The notes beneath the pieces were generated by a model. The model searched no databases. It was not told the DNA's origin and saw only the letters and a list, made by a program, of their open reading frames with translations. From assembly GCA_964626735.1 (NCBI GenBank), contig CAZVIJ010000002.1:3314-67313 (forward strand): DNA of 64,000 bases. The letters are read 5' to 3'. Positions 44,259-52,754 of the stretch are shown in pieces. Made by a program: the position numbers and the translations under genes. Source of the DNA: CAZVIJ01 sp964626735. GTDB taxonomy: Bacteria; Patescibacteriota; Dojkabacteria; JAOAGR01. Position 1 is the first letter of the stretch. Each line of letters starts with the position of its first letter.

Positions 44259-45794
44259 CTACTTGAAGTTTCTCCTCCATATTTCAAAATCCATGAGCGT
44301 TATTTTGCCATCTATGTTGAAGTCGGAGGTTTTTGATGCGAGGATTCCAGTGTACTCTTGTCTGAACCGTTCGAAATCATTGAGGTTGATCGCCCCGTCG
44401 CAGTTGGCATCTCCCGTTTGTTTGAGTGGACAAGGATTAGTTGTTGGGGTCGGAACATTCGGTGCAGTCGGCGTTGGAATGCTTGTCGCGGTAGGAGCCG
44501 GAGTTTGGAGCGTTTTCAGCGTTACGTTCCATCGAATGTTGCCCTCAGCCGTATCGTCGAGGACAAGTATTCCGCCGGCGTTATTCGATGGAGCCACCAC
44601 CGTGTCAACGCTTCCGAAACCGGTTATGCCCAGTCTTCCATCATTGTAATGGTCGGCAATTATCCTGCCATACAGGTTATTCTTGCCTCCGCTCCAGGAA
44701 GGCTTGACCGAAAGGAAAAACGACTTATCCATCGGTCCCATCTGCCATTCGGTCGAGTAGTTGGATTCGCTGTATTGGGCAATGTATTCGTCATCGGTAG
44801 AGCGGTATGTGTCGCAGTAATGGAGGTAATAGTAGCCGTCTTGATTTACATAGCAGCTTTGGTTGAAACTCGGTCCTTTCGCGACGTTCACGTCGGGGAT
44901 GACCTTTACCATGTTGAGCGAGTGCAGACGAATATCATTCAGGCTCATTGAGCTGGTGCAATTTGTGTAGGTGTAGCATGCGCGGTTCGTAATCAGAAGA
45001 AGCCCGCCTGCATGTCCCTTAACGTTTGTCGGTGCTGAATTCCCTGCCTTGTCGGTTCCGCCAAGCGCCGTCGAAATAGTAAACGAATCGGGAGTCGTAG
45101 TATACGTGATGGTAAATTTGAGTCTGCGTTCTTGATTGTTGACCGGGTCGGTATAGACCGTACTGAGGCTGCCGTTTACGAGCTGAGTCGAAGTTGAGAG
45201 CGTAGCACTGCCTTGATTGGTGGTAACCGTGGGCCGAACGCCGCTGTTCCGGTATGAATAGAACGACTTTCCCAGTTCCCGCCAAATTTCGACATGAAGA
45301 CCTCCGTAGCCGAACGGCGGATTAGCCCTGTCGAACCCCATTTGTATTTGCAGCATGCTTTTTAGGCCGCCTCCTCCCGTCGTCGTATATCTCCATTCCT
45401 TGCTCGGATACGGCGTGCCGTTGTTGCCGTTGAATCCCCACAATCCGCGGATGATACCCGGCGCCGAAGTGTAGTCGATCCACGCGATAAAATGGTTGTT
45501 GGCAACATACATATCGGTGCTTCGCATATTCGCAACGCCCGGTTGATGGAACGTGAAATACGCCGCATCAGTATTTGAAAGAACGTTATTGATTGCAGCC
45601 ACCGATGAGCGGGAGCAGTTTTGGACGGTAAAAAGGCCTCCTGCCTGATTGTTCGCCAGATAAAACGTTTCGTTCCTGCACTGGTTCGAAGCCGCCAAGG
45701 TAGGTGTCGCCAACGGATATATTCGAATGGCAAGGCCAACCACCACGATTATCGCGAGTAGTGCCGAAACCATCCGAACGCTAAGCCTTATCAT
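44259..45794 (-). CDS. secreted dockerin-containing protein
   Basis: 511 aa. Hydrophobic signal segment (residues about 8-28, VSALLAIIVVVGLAIRIYPL). A large beta-rich domain (about 35-425) with paired Cys follows (NQCRNETFY, RACYTYTNCTSS, QSCYVNQDG, HYCDTYRS). A TPTAPNVPTPTT spacer leads to a C-terminal type I dockerin: loop 1 GDANCDGAINLNDFERF and loop 2 DFNIDGKITLMDFEIW both keep Ca2+-binding positions. Dockerins normally plug into cohesins, but none is visible here. The main domain is unrecognised; glycan binding is plausible. A TGATATGAT box ends 9 nt before the ATG. Confidence 0.85.
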   Translation of the reverse strand: MIRLSVRMVSALLAIIVVVGLAIRIYPLATPTLAASNQCRNETFYLANNQAGGLFTVQNCSRSSVAAINNVLSNTDAAYFTFHQPGVANMRSTDMYVANNHFIAWIDYTSAPGIIRGLWGFNGNNGTPYPSKEWRYTTTGGGGLKSMLQIQMGFDRANPPFGYGGLHVEIWRELGKSFYSYRNSGVRPTVTTNQGSATLSTSTQLVNGSLSTVYTDPVNNQERRLKFTITYTTTPDSFTISTALGGTDKAGNSAPTNVKGHAGGLLLITNRACYTYTNCTSSMSLNDIRLHSLNMVKVIPDVNVAKGPSFNQSCYVNQDGYYYLHYCDTYRSTDDEYIAQYSESNYSTEWQMGPMDKSFFLSVKPSWSGGKNNLYGRIIADHYNDGRLGITGFGSVDTVVAPSNNAGGILVLDDTAEGNIRWNVTLKTLQTPAPTATSIPTPTAPNVPTPTTNPCPLKQTGDANCDGAINLNDFERFRQEYTGILASKTSDFNIDGKITLMDFEIWRRNFK

Positions 45795-45813
45795 ATGCCC
45801 CCATCATATCACC

Positions 45814-46441
45814 TTAATCGGCAAGTTCGAAATTGCGTATGCGTGCCGGGCTAAGGACTACTGCTTGTGGGAGCAGCTTTTCAAAATGGGTAAAAGACTT
45901 TCTTCTTTTTTTGAGCCTTCCTAAGGAGATATGGTTATCGATTTTTTCGGGGAGCAAATGATAGAACGGCTTGCAGTCGAAGATAAAGTCTTCAGGATTT
46001 TGTATGCCAAGCTCGCCAAGAAATCCGACTAATTCACGATAAATCCGAACTTGTGTACGCTCCAAAATACGGCTCGTTGAGCGAAACGCCAACGACCGTT
46101 CCATCTCTTCCATAACCTGATATAGATGCAGGTCTAGTGGTAATTGGACGAGGTATGATTTGTCGTAACGCGGCGAGAAAGGCAGTGAAGTACTGTAGGA
46201 ATTCATCAAAGTTAAGTGTAATCTTTCTTGCGAACCAACGTTCGTAGAGTAGATCCGGCTCGCCGAAATGGCTTATGGTGAGGTGCCAACGTTTACTCGG
46301 AATCGGCTCGAAATCGGGAATTTCCTCCGCAATTGTTTTTTGCAGCTGTATCAGGGATTCGCTTTCATAAACCTCGCATGCAATGTAGATTTTTCTGAAC
46401 CGCTTGCCGTCCTTTAGGAAGCCATACACATTGTTCGTCAT
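45814..46441 (-). pseudogene. 2'-5' RNA ligase/2H phosphoesterase-like gene, frameshifted
   Basis: Two overlapping frames make one 2H-fold protein. The first (46441 down to 46034, starting MTNNVYGFLKDGKRFRKIYI) has the first catalytic motif RWHLTISHFG and ends SSDLS at a TGA. The second (ending 45814) carries the second motif DNHISLGRL. Removing one A from the AAA at 46041-46043 fuses them through ...SSDYRELVGFLGEL without a stop. So a single-base insertion, real or from assembly, splits the gene. An alternative is a +1 shift at the UCG-UGA. Intact homologues hydrolyse or ligate 2'-5' RNA bonds or cyclic phosphates. The ATG overlaps the preceding gene's stop (ATGA). Confidence 0.75.
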
Positions 46442-47625
46442 CCGCATCGTTCGAGTAGGATAAAACAATTGCCGCAAAATGCACGGTTCCCGCCGAATGG
46501 CCTGAGGGAGTACTGTCTGCAATGTTTGCATTTCACCCAACGAGGACCTTTTCCGTCTTGCGGTACTGCAGCCTCTAGGGCTTTATGCTCCGTATCGTCT
46601 TCGTCTTCCCCGTACGTTCCGCAAGCACCGCTTACTTTTTTCGGGTTGTGCGTCCATTTGCCGTCGATATTCATTTCCTTGACTCTCATGTGATAGCGGT
46701 TTTGCCACATATAGTCGAATTTGTTTACGATATTGTTGAACTCGCCCTTCAAGACGGGTGGAGCTGCAAACTGAAAAACCCGATCGATATAATTTTGGAT
46801 GTCGCCTTCTTCGCTAAGGCGATCGATAATTTCCCCGAACAGTTTCGTGTCCGCTTCGGGGTCGCCGAGCATTTCTTTAATTGCCAAATGCTCCGGCCTG
46901 CCTATAAAGTATCGGACGCCCGATATTTCGTACATGATTCGATCGATCGCTTCGACCATTTTTTGCGGAGTCATAATTCCTGCCGAGGCATACTGCTCCC
47001 ATCTTTGTCCCGCTTCCCTTCTCGTAATCACCGGATTCCTGATGAGGTCGAGTTCGGATTGAGCGTTGAGTAGCTCGCCGTTGAAAAACGAGGCAAGCTT
47101 TTTCATCTCATCGAGCGCTTGTTCAACAGTTTGATCTTCCCGATGCGGAATCGTCAGCCTGGTGGCCATTGCGTAATTCGGCCCTAATCGTTGGCCGATT
47201 TCTACCATAGTAACGTTGCTCATGCTGCCGGTAGTCGGGGAGATCATCACCCATGAGAAATTGTCTTGTCTGAGCATCATCCATGTTTGGAGCGTTTGCA
47301 CCTCATCGACTTCTGCTTGCGCCCGATAGTTATAGACGGGGTCTTCGAGATCTTTCCCGTACAGAACCTCGAGCGGCTCATTGGGAAAATCGAGCGAGTA
47401 CAATTTCCCCCCTTGCATATGCATAGCATAAGGTCTGGTAATAGGGAGGCCGACGCGCTCACCGAGAAAAGAAATAACGTTGGCTTCTACGACTTGGGGT
47501 GAGACGCCTTCAAGCGCTTTGCGAAGCTCCTTGCTGAAATCGTACGCATTCGGCTGATGCTCGGCTCGAATCGCAATCTGCGTAATCGGGGCGTCGTCGT
47601 ATAGCGTTGTTGTTGGGGCGTACAT
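46438..47625 (-). CDS. uncharacterised protein with C-terminal zinc ribbon
   Basis: 395 aa from MYAPTTTLYDD, cytosolic. The body is unrecognised, with segments NFSWVMISPTTGSMSNVTMV and GQRWEQYASAGIMTPQKMVE. The last 35 residues hold WVKCKHCRQYSLRPFGGNRA and FCGNC, a CxxC...CxxC zinc ribbon, followed by FILLERCG. Another CG pair (SGACGTYGEDEDD) precedes it. A nucleic-acid or protein-binding role is likely. Translationally coupled to the 2H phosphoesterase-like gene downstream, which may hint at RNA work. The longer frame to 47697 adds residues unlike the rest and was not used. Confidence 0.7.
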   Translation of the reverse strand: MYAPTTTLYDDAPITQIAIRAEHQPNAYDFSKELRKALEGVSPQVVEANVISFLGERVGLPITRPYAMHMQGGKLYSLDFPNEPLEVLYGKDLEDPVYNYRAQAEVDEVQTLQTWMMLRQDNFSWVMISPTTGSMSNVTMVEIGQRLGPNYAMATRLTIPHREDQTVEQALDEMKKLASFFNGELLNAQSELDLIRNPVITRREAGQRWEQYASAGIMTPQKMVEAIDRIMYEISGVRYFIGRPEHLAIKEMLGDPEADTKLFGEIIDRLSEEGDIQNYIDRVFQFAAPPVLKGEFNNIVNKFDYMWQNRYHMRVKEMNIDGKWTHNPKKVSGACGTYGEDEDDTEHKALEAAVPQDGKGPRWVKCKHCRQYSLRPFGGNRAFCGNCFILLERCG

Positions 47626-47761
47626 GGTATTCTGCTCGGAATCGCCTGAACCAAGGGATCGGACTTTTACCGTTGCGGCACAGTGCGGGAATTTCACCCG
47701 GCTTCACTTCTTGGTCAAGTTTTGCGAAACATGTTACAAAATTTCTGCATTCGTTCAAAGG

Positions 47762-47770
47762 TGATATATT
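47762..47770 (+). promoter_or_regulatory. extended -10 box of phosphoesterase gene
   Basis: TGATATATT ends 5 nt before the ATG at 47775 and 14 nt before the ATG at 47784. This leaves the start choice open. Confidence 0.5.
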
Positions 47771-47774
47771 CCTC

Positions 47775-48341
47775 ATGGTACCAATGAAAATTCTAGCAAT
47801 TGCGGATCGTCCGCCTAAACGACCAATACGCGATATCCTGGCGGAAAACTCGATTGACCTCATCGTAACGCTCGGCGACTTGGAATGGGGCGAACTGAGC
47901 GAACTCGAAGCTATCGACGATATTCCGAAAATCGGCGTATACGGCAATCATTGCAGCAAGAACTACTTCGAGCCGTTAGGTATCGAAAACATGCACTTGT
48001 CGACAAAAAAGTTCGGAGGTCTCGTGTTCGGAGGATTTGAAGGATGCGTCCGGTACAAAAAATCGACCGCCGCGATGTATACGCAAGAGGAGGCGGTCGA
48101 GATGATGCAGGACTTTCCCGCAGTCGATGTTTTTCTAGCGCATTGCCCGCCCTATCATGTAAATGACGGCGAAGACTTGCCGCATGAAGGATTTGTGGCT
48201 TTCAATAAATATATCGACGAGAAAAAGCCCCGGTATTTCCTGCATGGGCATACCTATCCGAAAGAAGAATCGTTAATTCGAAACTATCTGGGGTCAACGA
48301 TCATGTACATCCACGAAGATACTATTATCGAGATTTCTTAA
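47775..48341 (+). CDS. calcineurin-like metallophosphoesterase
   Basis: 188 aa from MVPMKILAIADRP; the ATG at 47784 (MKILAIAD) is an equally good start. Metal-site motifs: LAIADRPP (usual DxH degenerate, His replaced), VTLGDLEWGE, GVYGNHCSKN (GNH), FLAHCPPY and FLHGHTYPKE (GHxH-like, GHTY). The first DxH and last GHxH are both altered, so metal binding may differ from the YfcE-type protein at 38334. The substrate is unknown. Its last 17 bp overlap the end of the convergent VOC gene. Confidence 0.8.
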   Translation: MVPMKILAIADRPPKRPIRDILAENSIDLIVTLGDLEWGELSELEAIDDIPKIGVYGNHCSKNYFEPLGIENMHLSTKKFGGLVFGGFEGCVRYKKSTAAMYTQEEAVEMMQDFPAVDVFLAHCPPYHVNDGEDLPHEGFVAFNKYIDEKKPRYFLHGHTYPKEESLIRNYLGSTIMYIHEDTIIEIS

Positions 48342-49161
48342 GGATAATAAGCGTATCCCAGGGATCGCGGATATGAATCTCGGACTCGCTCACGCGATCG
48401 AAGGTATAGCTGCCGTTTTGGAGCCCTTTCAGCACTTCGTTAAAAAGAGGCTCATCTCGATACGCGATCGTGAACGAAGCAAGTCCGCTTCTCCCTTCCC
48501 GACGCCGCTGCGCTCCAAAACTTTCCCACGTATTCATGCCGATGTGGTGATGGTACGTATCGCGGGATACGAAAAGCACGGAACGATCAATAAACATTAT
48601 CTCAAATCGAAGCGTATCGGCGTAGAATTGTTTGGCGAGCGAAACATCGCCTATTTTCAAATGAATATGGCCGACTTTCACGGTACCGTCTTTTTCAGGC
48701 GTTTCGATATGGTCGGATACAAACTTTCCGGTATCGAGCGGTAAGCTTCCCATCACGGGAATTCCGCCGTCAAATTGCCATTCGGATCTCGGACGGTCAA
48801 AGTAAAGTTCAACGCCGTTCCCTTCCGGGTCGTGGAAATAAAATGCTTCCGTCGCAAGATGATCGGCACTCCCCTCGTAAAGTTGCGGCATCGTTTGGTA
48901 TATCCGTACAATTGCTTCGGCAAGATTGCGACGTGAGCCGAAAACGAATGCGGTATGGTATAAGCCTGCCTCATCGAAACGGGGACGTACCGCATCTTTT
49001 TGAAGCACAAGCTCGAGTAGCGCTTGATCACCGTAACCGAGCATAGCCTTCCCGGCATCGGAAGTTACGACGTGAAGTCCGACCATATCTCGGTAAAAAG
49101 CCACTACCGGTTCGAGATTTTGAACGACGAGCGTAACGCAATCTATATCGAGTGATTCCAT
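48325..49161 (-). CDS. tandem VOC (glyoxalase/extradiol dioxygenase) protein, CatE-like
   Basis: 278 aa with two vicinal-oxygen-chelate modules. The first (residues about 5-125) contains VTLVVQNLEPVVAFYRDMVG and AFYFHDPEGNGVELYF. The second (about 160-275) contains GHIHLKIGDVSLAKQFYADT and DTYHHHIGMNTWES. Metal ligands His/Glu are visible in GHIHL, YHHHIG and a final acidic position. CatE-type proteins in Bacillus are ring-cleaving dioxygenases or related. The start ATG overlaps the upstream stop in TAATG, so it is coupled to the acyltransferase-like gene. Confidence 0.88.
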   Translation of the reverse strand: MESLDIDCVTLVVQNLEPVVAFYRDMVGLHVVTSDAGKAMLGYGDQALLELVLQKDAVRPRFDEAGLYHTAFVFGSRRNLAEAIVRIYQTMPQLYEGSADHLATEAFYFHDPEGNGVELYFDRPRSEWQFDGGIPVMGSLPLDTGKFVSDHIETPEKDGTVKVGHIHLKIGDVSLAKQFYADTLRFEIMFIDRSVLFVSRDTYHHHIGMNTWESFGAQRRREGRSGLASFTIAYRDEPLFNEVLKGLQNGSYTFDRVSESEIHIRDPWDTLIILKKSR

Positions 49162-50195
49162 TATTGTTTAATCGCGGGAACTTGAATATTATTCGCATCA
49201 AGAACAGAAAAGTAATGTTCTCTAATTCTGCTTTGTGCTGAAGTGATTTTTGCCCGATTGCTTTCTCCATCCAGCTCACTGACCTTAAACGGCGGCGCGA
49301 TATTGATGAGCAAATCTTTCTCGCTGCCATCTTCCAGCGTCAATACCGTAATTTGCCTGACCGGCTTATTCACTTGCAGGCTTGCCAGAAGCGGTCCGAT
49401 AGCGACGCGACTTCCCGCCTCGCCACGAAGATCGTCGTGGGGAACTCGTCCACCATTCCAAAATGCGCAGACGTCGAAGGCGAAGCTTCCGATTGCCATG
49501 CGTTCGATCATTCTCTTATTGATTTCTGCCCGCCTGGCCTCGTTTCCCGCGAGCTTTCTATGCTGCTTGGTAATCGCCAATAAGGGAACATATCCGAATG
49601 CTTTCGCCAACCATTCGAGGCCGGAAAACGGCAGGCCGATTACCGGCAGCCTATTTTTCTTCACCGCGATCGCGAACCGTCCTTTGAACTCGTCGAGCAC
49701 CATGACAGCCTCCACGACTTCTGCAAACAGTTTGCTGCCGTCATGCGGTCCGAATAGGTTGAACATTCTGCCTTCGAGATGCTCCCTCCCTTCAACCTTA
49801 ATATCCCGATAATTCTGGCGATTCATCCACCACTGGCCTACCAGCCTTTGCGCCATCGACCTTCTCCACCCGCCGATAGTATTCGGTCCGAAGGTGGCAA
49901 GCGCTTGAGAAGTTAGCTTCCTGTTGTGAAGAACGCACTCGTCCATGCGTGACTTCGCCTCGTTTGTCGGTTGAGATAGCTGATCGGTAATCGAAGTCAC
50001 ACCCGCGGTGTCGGAGTCGACCATGCATTCGATAGAGGATTGCGTATGCAAATATGAACTCATGTCTTCTCCTAGCGCTTGTAAAAGTTCATGTCTACGT
50101 GCCATCAGGTCACCCAAAGGACATGATTCGACACAGGGTATTTCGTTGCCGTAAGGATCTAAACTGAATTGGCAACCGGGAAACGAAGCTGACAT
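49161..50195 (-). CDS. uncharacterised protein, weakly acyltransferase-like
   Basis: 344 aa, no clear membrane helix. The Cys-containing N-terminus (GCQFSLDPYGNEIPCVESCP) is unusual. The middle has three blocks in the order expected for PlsC-type glycerophosphate acyltransferases: NLFGPHDGSKLF (in place of NHxxxxD), FAIAVKKNRLPVIGLPFSGL, and AFWNGGRVPHDDLRGEAGSR (in place of the PEGTRS strand). The match is distant and the HxxxxD motif is altered, so lipid acyl transfer is only a suggestion. It is preceded by a clear -10 box 7 nt from the ATG. Confidence 0.65.
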   Translation of the reverse strand: MSASFPGCQFSLDPYGNEIPCVESCPLGDLMARRHELLQALGEDMSSYLHTQSSIECMVDSDTAGVTSITDQLSQPTNEAKSRMDECVLHNRKLTSQALATFGPNTIGGWRRSMAQRLVGQWWMNRQNYRDIKVEGREHLEGRMFNLFGPHDGSKLFAEVVEAVMVLDEFKGRFAIAVKKNRLPVIGLPFSGLEWLAKAFGYVPLLAITKQHRKLAGNEARRAEINKRMIERMAIGSFAFDVCAFWNGGRVPHDDLRGEAGSRVAIGPLLASLQVNKPVRQITVLTLEDGSEKDLLINIAPPFKVSELDGESNRAKITSAQSRIREHYFSVLDANNIQVPAIKQ

Positions 50196-50201
50196 ACCAG
50201 T

Positions 50202-50207
50202 AGTATA
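50202..50207 (-). promoter_or_regulatory. -10 box (leaderless)
   Basis: Minus-strand TATACT ends 7 nt before the ATG at 50195. Confidence 0.65.
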
Positions 50208-50226
50208 GTAAAACGGTAGGTAAAGC

Positions 50227-50997
50227 TTAAGCGGCTGCGTTTTGCGGTTCCTTTGCGTGTTCCTTATGGCTTATCTTGTCCTCGAGGCTTCGGACGGCAT
50301 CCTTCGCCTGATCGCATGAGAGCTCCTCGAAATCATGAAGGTCGTATTTGATTTCCACTGTCTCCTTCGTCTTCAACTCGTCAAGACCTAATTTCTTTCC
50401 GAGGTCGAGAATCTGCTTCTTGAGCTTTTTCAGTTCCTTCTCCTCTCCACCGTCGATAAACAAGTTCGGATTAACCGGCGGCTCGATATTCTCGTTTCCG
50501 ACCTCCTCTTGCGTAACCATTCCTGAGATGCTGAACGCCCGTTTCAACGCAAAAACTTCAGCGACCTTGATAAGCATCGCCGAAGGGTATTTTTGCCATA
50601 TAAATGAATTCTGCCGGTATTCGTTGAACTTCACCTCGGAACGGAACGAATGCGACATGTCTTTTCGCCAGACCTCAGCCCATGCTTTCATGAGATTTCC
50701 CTCTTGGTCTTCAACCGTACCGCTCTGCATTCCATCGAACTGTCCCGATCGGTGCGCGATGGCCAGATACCCGTCGCGGCTTGTCATTATTAAGGGGTTC
50801 TCGTTGGGATTTCGCTTTATAAACCAAATTTCTTTAAGCAGCGGATCAAGATGGTACTTGTTCGCGATATGGACAAGCAGTTTGAATTCAGCCTCGGTGG
50901 CACCTTTTGCTGCAACCGCCTTTGCCATATCGTATTCGTCCTTGCCTATAACCAAATTTTCCTCGTTATTCTTTGCTGTTTTTTCTTTCGTTGCCAT
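50227..50997 (-). CDS. Bet/RecT-family single-strand annealing recombinase
   Basis: 256 aa. The central domain (residues about 25-180) is RecT/Bet-like: EAEFKLLVHIANKYHLDPL, IWFIKRNPNENPLIMTSRDG (the conserved RDG-containing strand), then MKAWAEVWRKD and MLIKVAEVFALKRAF. The C-terminal tail is Lys/Glu-rich and probably helical. Phage Bet pairs complementary single strands and works with a 5'-3' exonuclease; here no lambda-Exo partner or phage structural genes are adjacent. The neighbouring gene upstream on the same strand is exonuclease III. A TACAAT box ends 6 nt before the ATG. A chromosomal role in recombination or DNA uptake is an inference. Confidence 0.92.
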   Translation of the reverse strand: MATKEKTAKNNEENLVIGKDEYDMAKAVAAKGATEAEFKLLVHIANKYHLDPLLKEIWFIKRNPNENPLIMTSRDGYLAIAHRSGQFDGMQSGTVEDQEGNLMKAWAEVWRKDMSHSFRSEVKFNEYRQNSFIWQKYPSAMLIKVAEVFALKRAFSISGMVTQEEVGNENIEPPVNPNLFIDGGEEKELKKLKKQILDLGKKLGLDELKTKETVEIKYDLHDFEELSCDQAKDAVRSLEDKISHKEHAKEPQNAAA

Positions 50998-51002
50998 GCG
51001 TA

Positions 51003-51008
51003 ATTGTA
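51003..51008 (-). promoter_or_regulatory. -10 box of the Bet gene (leaderless)
   Basis: Minus-strand TACAAT ends 6 nt before the ATG at 50997, giving Bet its own start independent of the exonuclease gene. Confidence 0.65.
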
Positions 51009-51050
51009 TGAATGCAAATATATAGTGTTATATGATTGCATTCGCATACG

Positions 51051-51821
51051 CTACAACTCAATCTCGAGCACGACCGGGCAGTGATCCGAACCCATTACAT
51101 CCATCAATAACCTCGAGTCGGTCGCCTTGTCTTGTAACTGTTCCGATACGAAGAAGTAGTCGATTCTCCAACCGACGTTCCTAAGCCGCGCCCTCGTAAT
51201 CTGGTCCCAGTACGAATACTGGTTCGGCTCGTCGGGGTGGAACTTCCTGAAAATATCGACGTATCCCGCGTTGATGAAGTTATCGACCCAATCGCGTTCG
51301 ATCTGCATGAATCCGGAAACGTTCATGTTTTCCTTCGGCCGCGCCAGGTCGATTTCCGTATGTGCCGTGTTGACGTCACCGCAAAAGATAACCGGCTTGT
51401 CTTGCTCGAGTCGCTGGATAAGCTTGAGGAAATGGTCGTAGAATTCGAGCTTGTATTTCAGTCGATCGTCGCCCCTGCCGCCATTCGGGAAGTACACGTT
51501 GAAATAATGGAAATTCTCGAATTCAAGATGGTTGATCCTACCCTCGTTCCTGAAAATCGGGTCATCGTTGTGATCAAGATACGCAATCGGCTTGAGTTTC
51601 GTGTAGACGGCGACCCCGCTATACCCTTTCTTTTCTCCCTCAGACCAATACGACTCATACCCTTCGCGATCCAGGATGCCGTCGTGGAGCTGGATTTTAT
51701 GCGCTTTGGTCTCCTGGAGGCCGTAAATATCGGCGTCCTCCTGGGCCATAAATTCGAAAAGCCCTTTTTTCTCTGCGGCGCGAATGCCATTGACGTTCCA
51801 CGATATGAGTTTCAGTTTCAT
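51051..51821 (-). CDS. xth: exonuclease III/AP endonuclease (ExoA/XthA family)
   Basis: 256 aa. EEP-fold catalytic motifs: LISWNVNGIRA (Asn), GLQETKAH (Glu metal ligand), YSGVAVYTK, YFPNGGRGDDRL, FCGDVNTAH (GDxN), WRIDYFFVSE and the terminal GSDHCPV with the catalytic His. Length and order match bacterial exonuclease III/ExoA, which cuts at abasic sites and removes 3' blocks in base-excision repair. It requires Mg2+. Upstream, an extended -10 box TGGTATCAT ends 7 nt before the ATG. It lies 53 bp before the Bet gene on the same strand. Confidence 0.95.
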   Translation of the reverse strand: MKLKLISWNVNGIRAAEKKGLFEFMAQEDADIYGLQETKAHKIQLHDGILDREGYESYWSEGEKKGYSGVAVYTKLKPIAYLDHNDDPIFRNEGRINHLEFENFHYFNVYFPNGGRGDDRLKYKLEFYDHFLKLIQRLEQDKPVIFCGDVNTAHTEIDLARPKENMNVSGFMQIERDWVDNFINAGYVDIFRKFHPDEPNQYSYWDQITRARLRNVGWRIDYFFVSEQLQDKATDSRLLMDVMGSDHCPVVLEIEL

Positions 51822-51827
51822 GCAACG

Positions 51828-51836
51828 ATGATACCA
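51828..51836 (-). promoter_or_regulatory. extended -10 box of exonuclease III gene (leaderless)
   Basis: Minus-strand TGGTATCAT ends 7 nt before the ATG at 51821. Confidence 0.65.
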
Positions 51837-51855
51837 AAAAATGATCCGGGAACGA

Positions 51856-52698
51856 TTACTTTTTTCCTTGCTTTTCGCTACGTTTTATCCTGCACATAGA
51901 CGTTGCAGCGTAAAAAATATGAGCGATGCTTCGTAATGTGTTCGATGACGGCCCGAGCTCGATAACTTGATCTCCATTCGATACAGTTATCATGCGACGA
52001 TCCGGTTCTAGCGAATCTCCCGTCGCTTTTGCATGCAAATGTCGGGCCATCGACAGCACGAAATCCAGAGCCTCTTGCCTAAATCCGTAATGCATAAGTA
52101 TCGGATACATCGATTCGACCGCATTGAGAAGCATGAACATGTCTTCGGGCGATTGGATCGCATCGTACGGGTTCCCAAGGCGATTGTCGTACAAGTCCGA
52201 TACGGAGAACATAATTTCAGGCTTTAGCGGCTCGGTGTACTTTGCGTACGCCAACATACCCGATGGTGCGAACCTGAATTCGTACGTTCTGGTAGCATAC
52301 GCGCCTTGCAGCGTGGTGCCCCGGGAGAAACGAATAATGTGGGGAAACCGGGACAATGTCTCGTGCTCAGATCCACGATTGGGTTGATCGACTGTTGCGA
52401 GCGGTTCAGCACGTTCGAAGTCGGTAAGCAGCGGATTCAATTCCGGCCTTTCGGAGGTAAAGACATCTCCCTCATTTTGATCGCCCCAAAACCTATTGCG
52501 CGTTAGGAAGTAGAAGATCTCAACCATCGAATACTCTTCGTCTGTACATCGAATATCCGCCTTCATCCGCGAACCGTATCGATGATACTGGAGCCACACC
52601 GAATGCGTACCGCCGCCTTCGCGGAACCTGATATTGTCAGGGATACGCGGTGTGCGATACAGCTCATCGCCGCTTCTCTCGCCGGAAAGGTCCCCCAT
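51856..52698 (-). CDS. uncharacterised 280-aa protein
   Basis: Not recognised. Soluble, mixed alpha/beta. The N-terminal half has strand-like segments (THSVWLQYHRYGSRMKADIR, TYEFRFAPSGMLAYAKYTEP); the C-terminal half is helical (MFMLLNAVESMYPILMHYGF). It shares a 56-bp divergent promoter region containing an inverted repeat with the plus-strand gene starting at 52755, so the two may be co-regulated. Confidence 0.6.
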   Translation of the reverse strand: MGDLSGERSGDELYRTPRIPDNIRFREGGGTHSVWLQYHRYGSRMKADIRCTDEEYSMVEIFYFLTRNRFWGDQNEGDVFTSERPELNPLLTDFERAEPLATVDQPNRGSEHETLSRFPHIIRFSRGTTLQGAYATRTYEFRFAPSGMLAYAKYTEPLKPEIMFSVSDLYDNRLGNPYDAIQSPEDMFMLLNAVESMYPILMHYGFRQEALDFVLSMARHLHAKATGDSLEPDRRMITVSNGDQVIELGPSSNTLRSIAHIFYAATSMCRIKRSEKQGKK

Positions 52699-52707
52699 AG
52701 TTTATCT

Positions 52708-52746
52708 ATTATACCCCCTACAGGTATTTGTAGGGGAAGGTATACT
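52708..52746. promoter_or_regulatory. divergent promoters with a shared inverted repeat
   Basis: The minus-strand -10 TATAAT (52708-52713) serves the gene starting at 52698, and the plus-strand -10 TATACT (52741-52746) serves the gene starting at 52755. Between them CCCCTAC (52715-52721) and GTAGGGG (52730-52736) form a perfect 7-bp inverted repeat with an 8-nt spacer, overlapping the upstream region of both promoters. This is the expected place for a shared operator. Confidence 0.55.
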
Positions 52747-52754
52747 CTTACTAG

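Noticed and set aside
47607..47774. Long N-terminal extension of the phosphoesterase at 47775
   Set aside because: It would overlap the divergent gene and precede the -10 box; the metallophosphoesterase begins at MVPMKIL or MKILAIAD.
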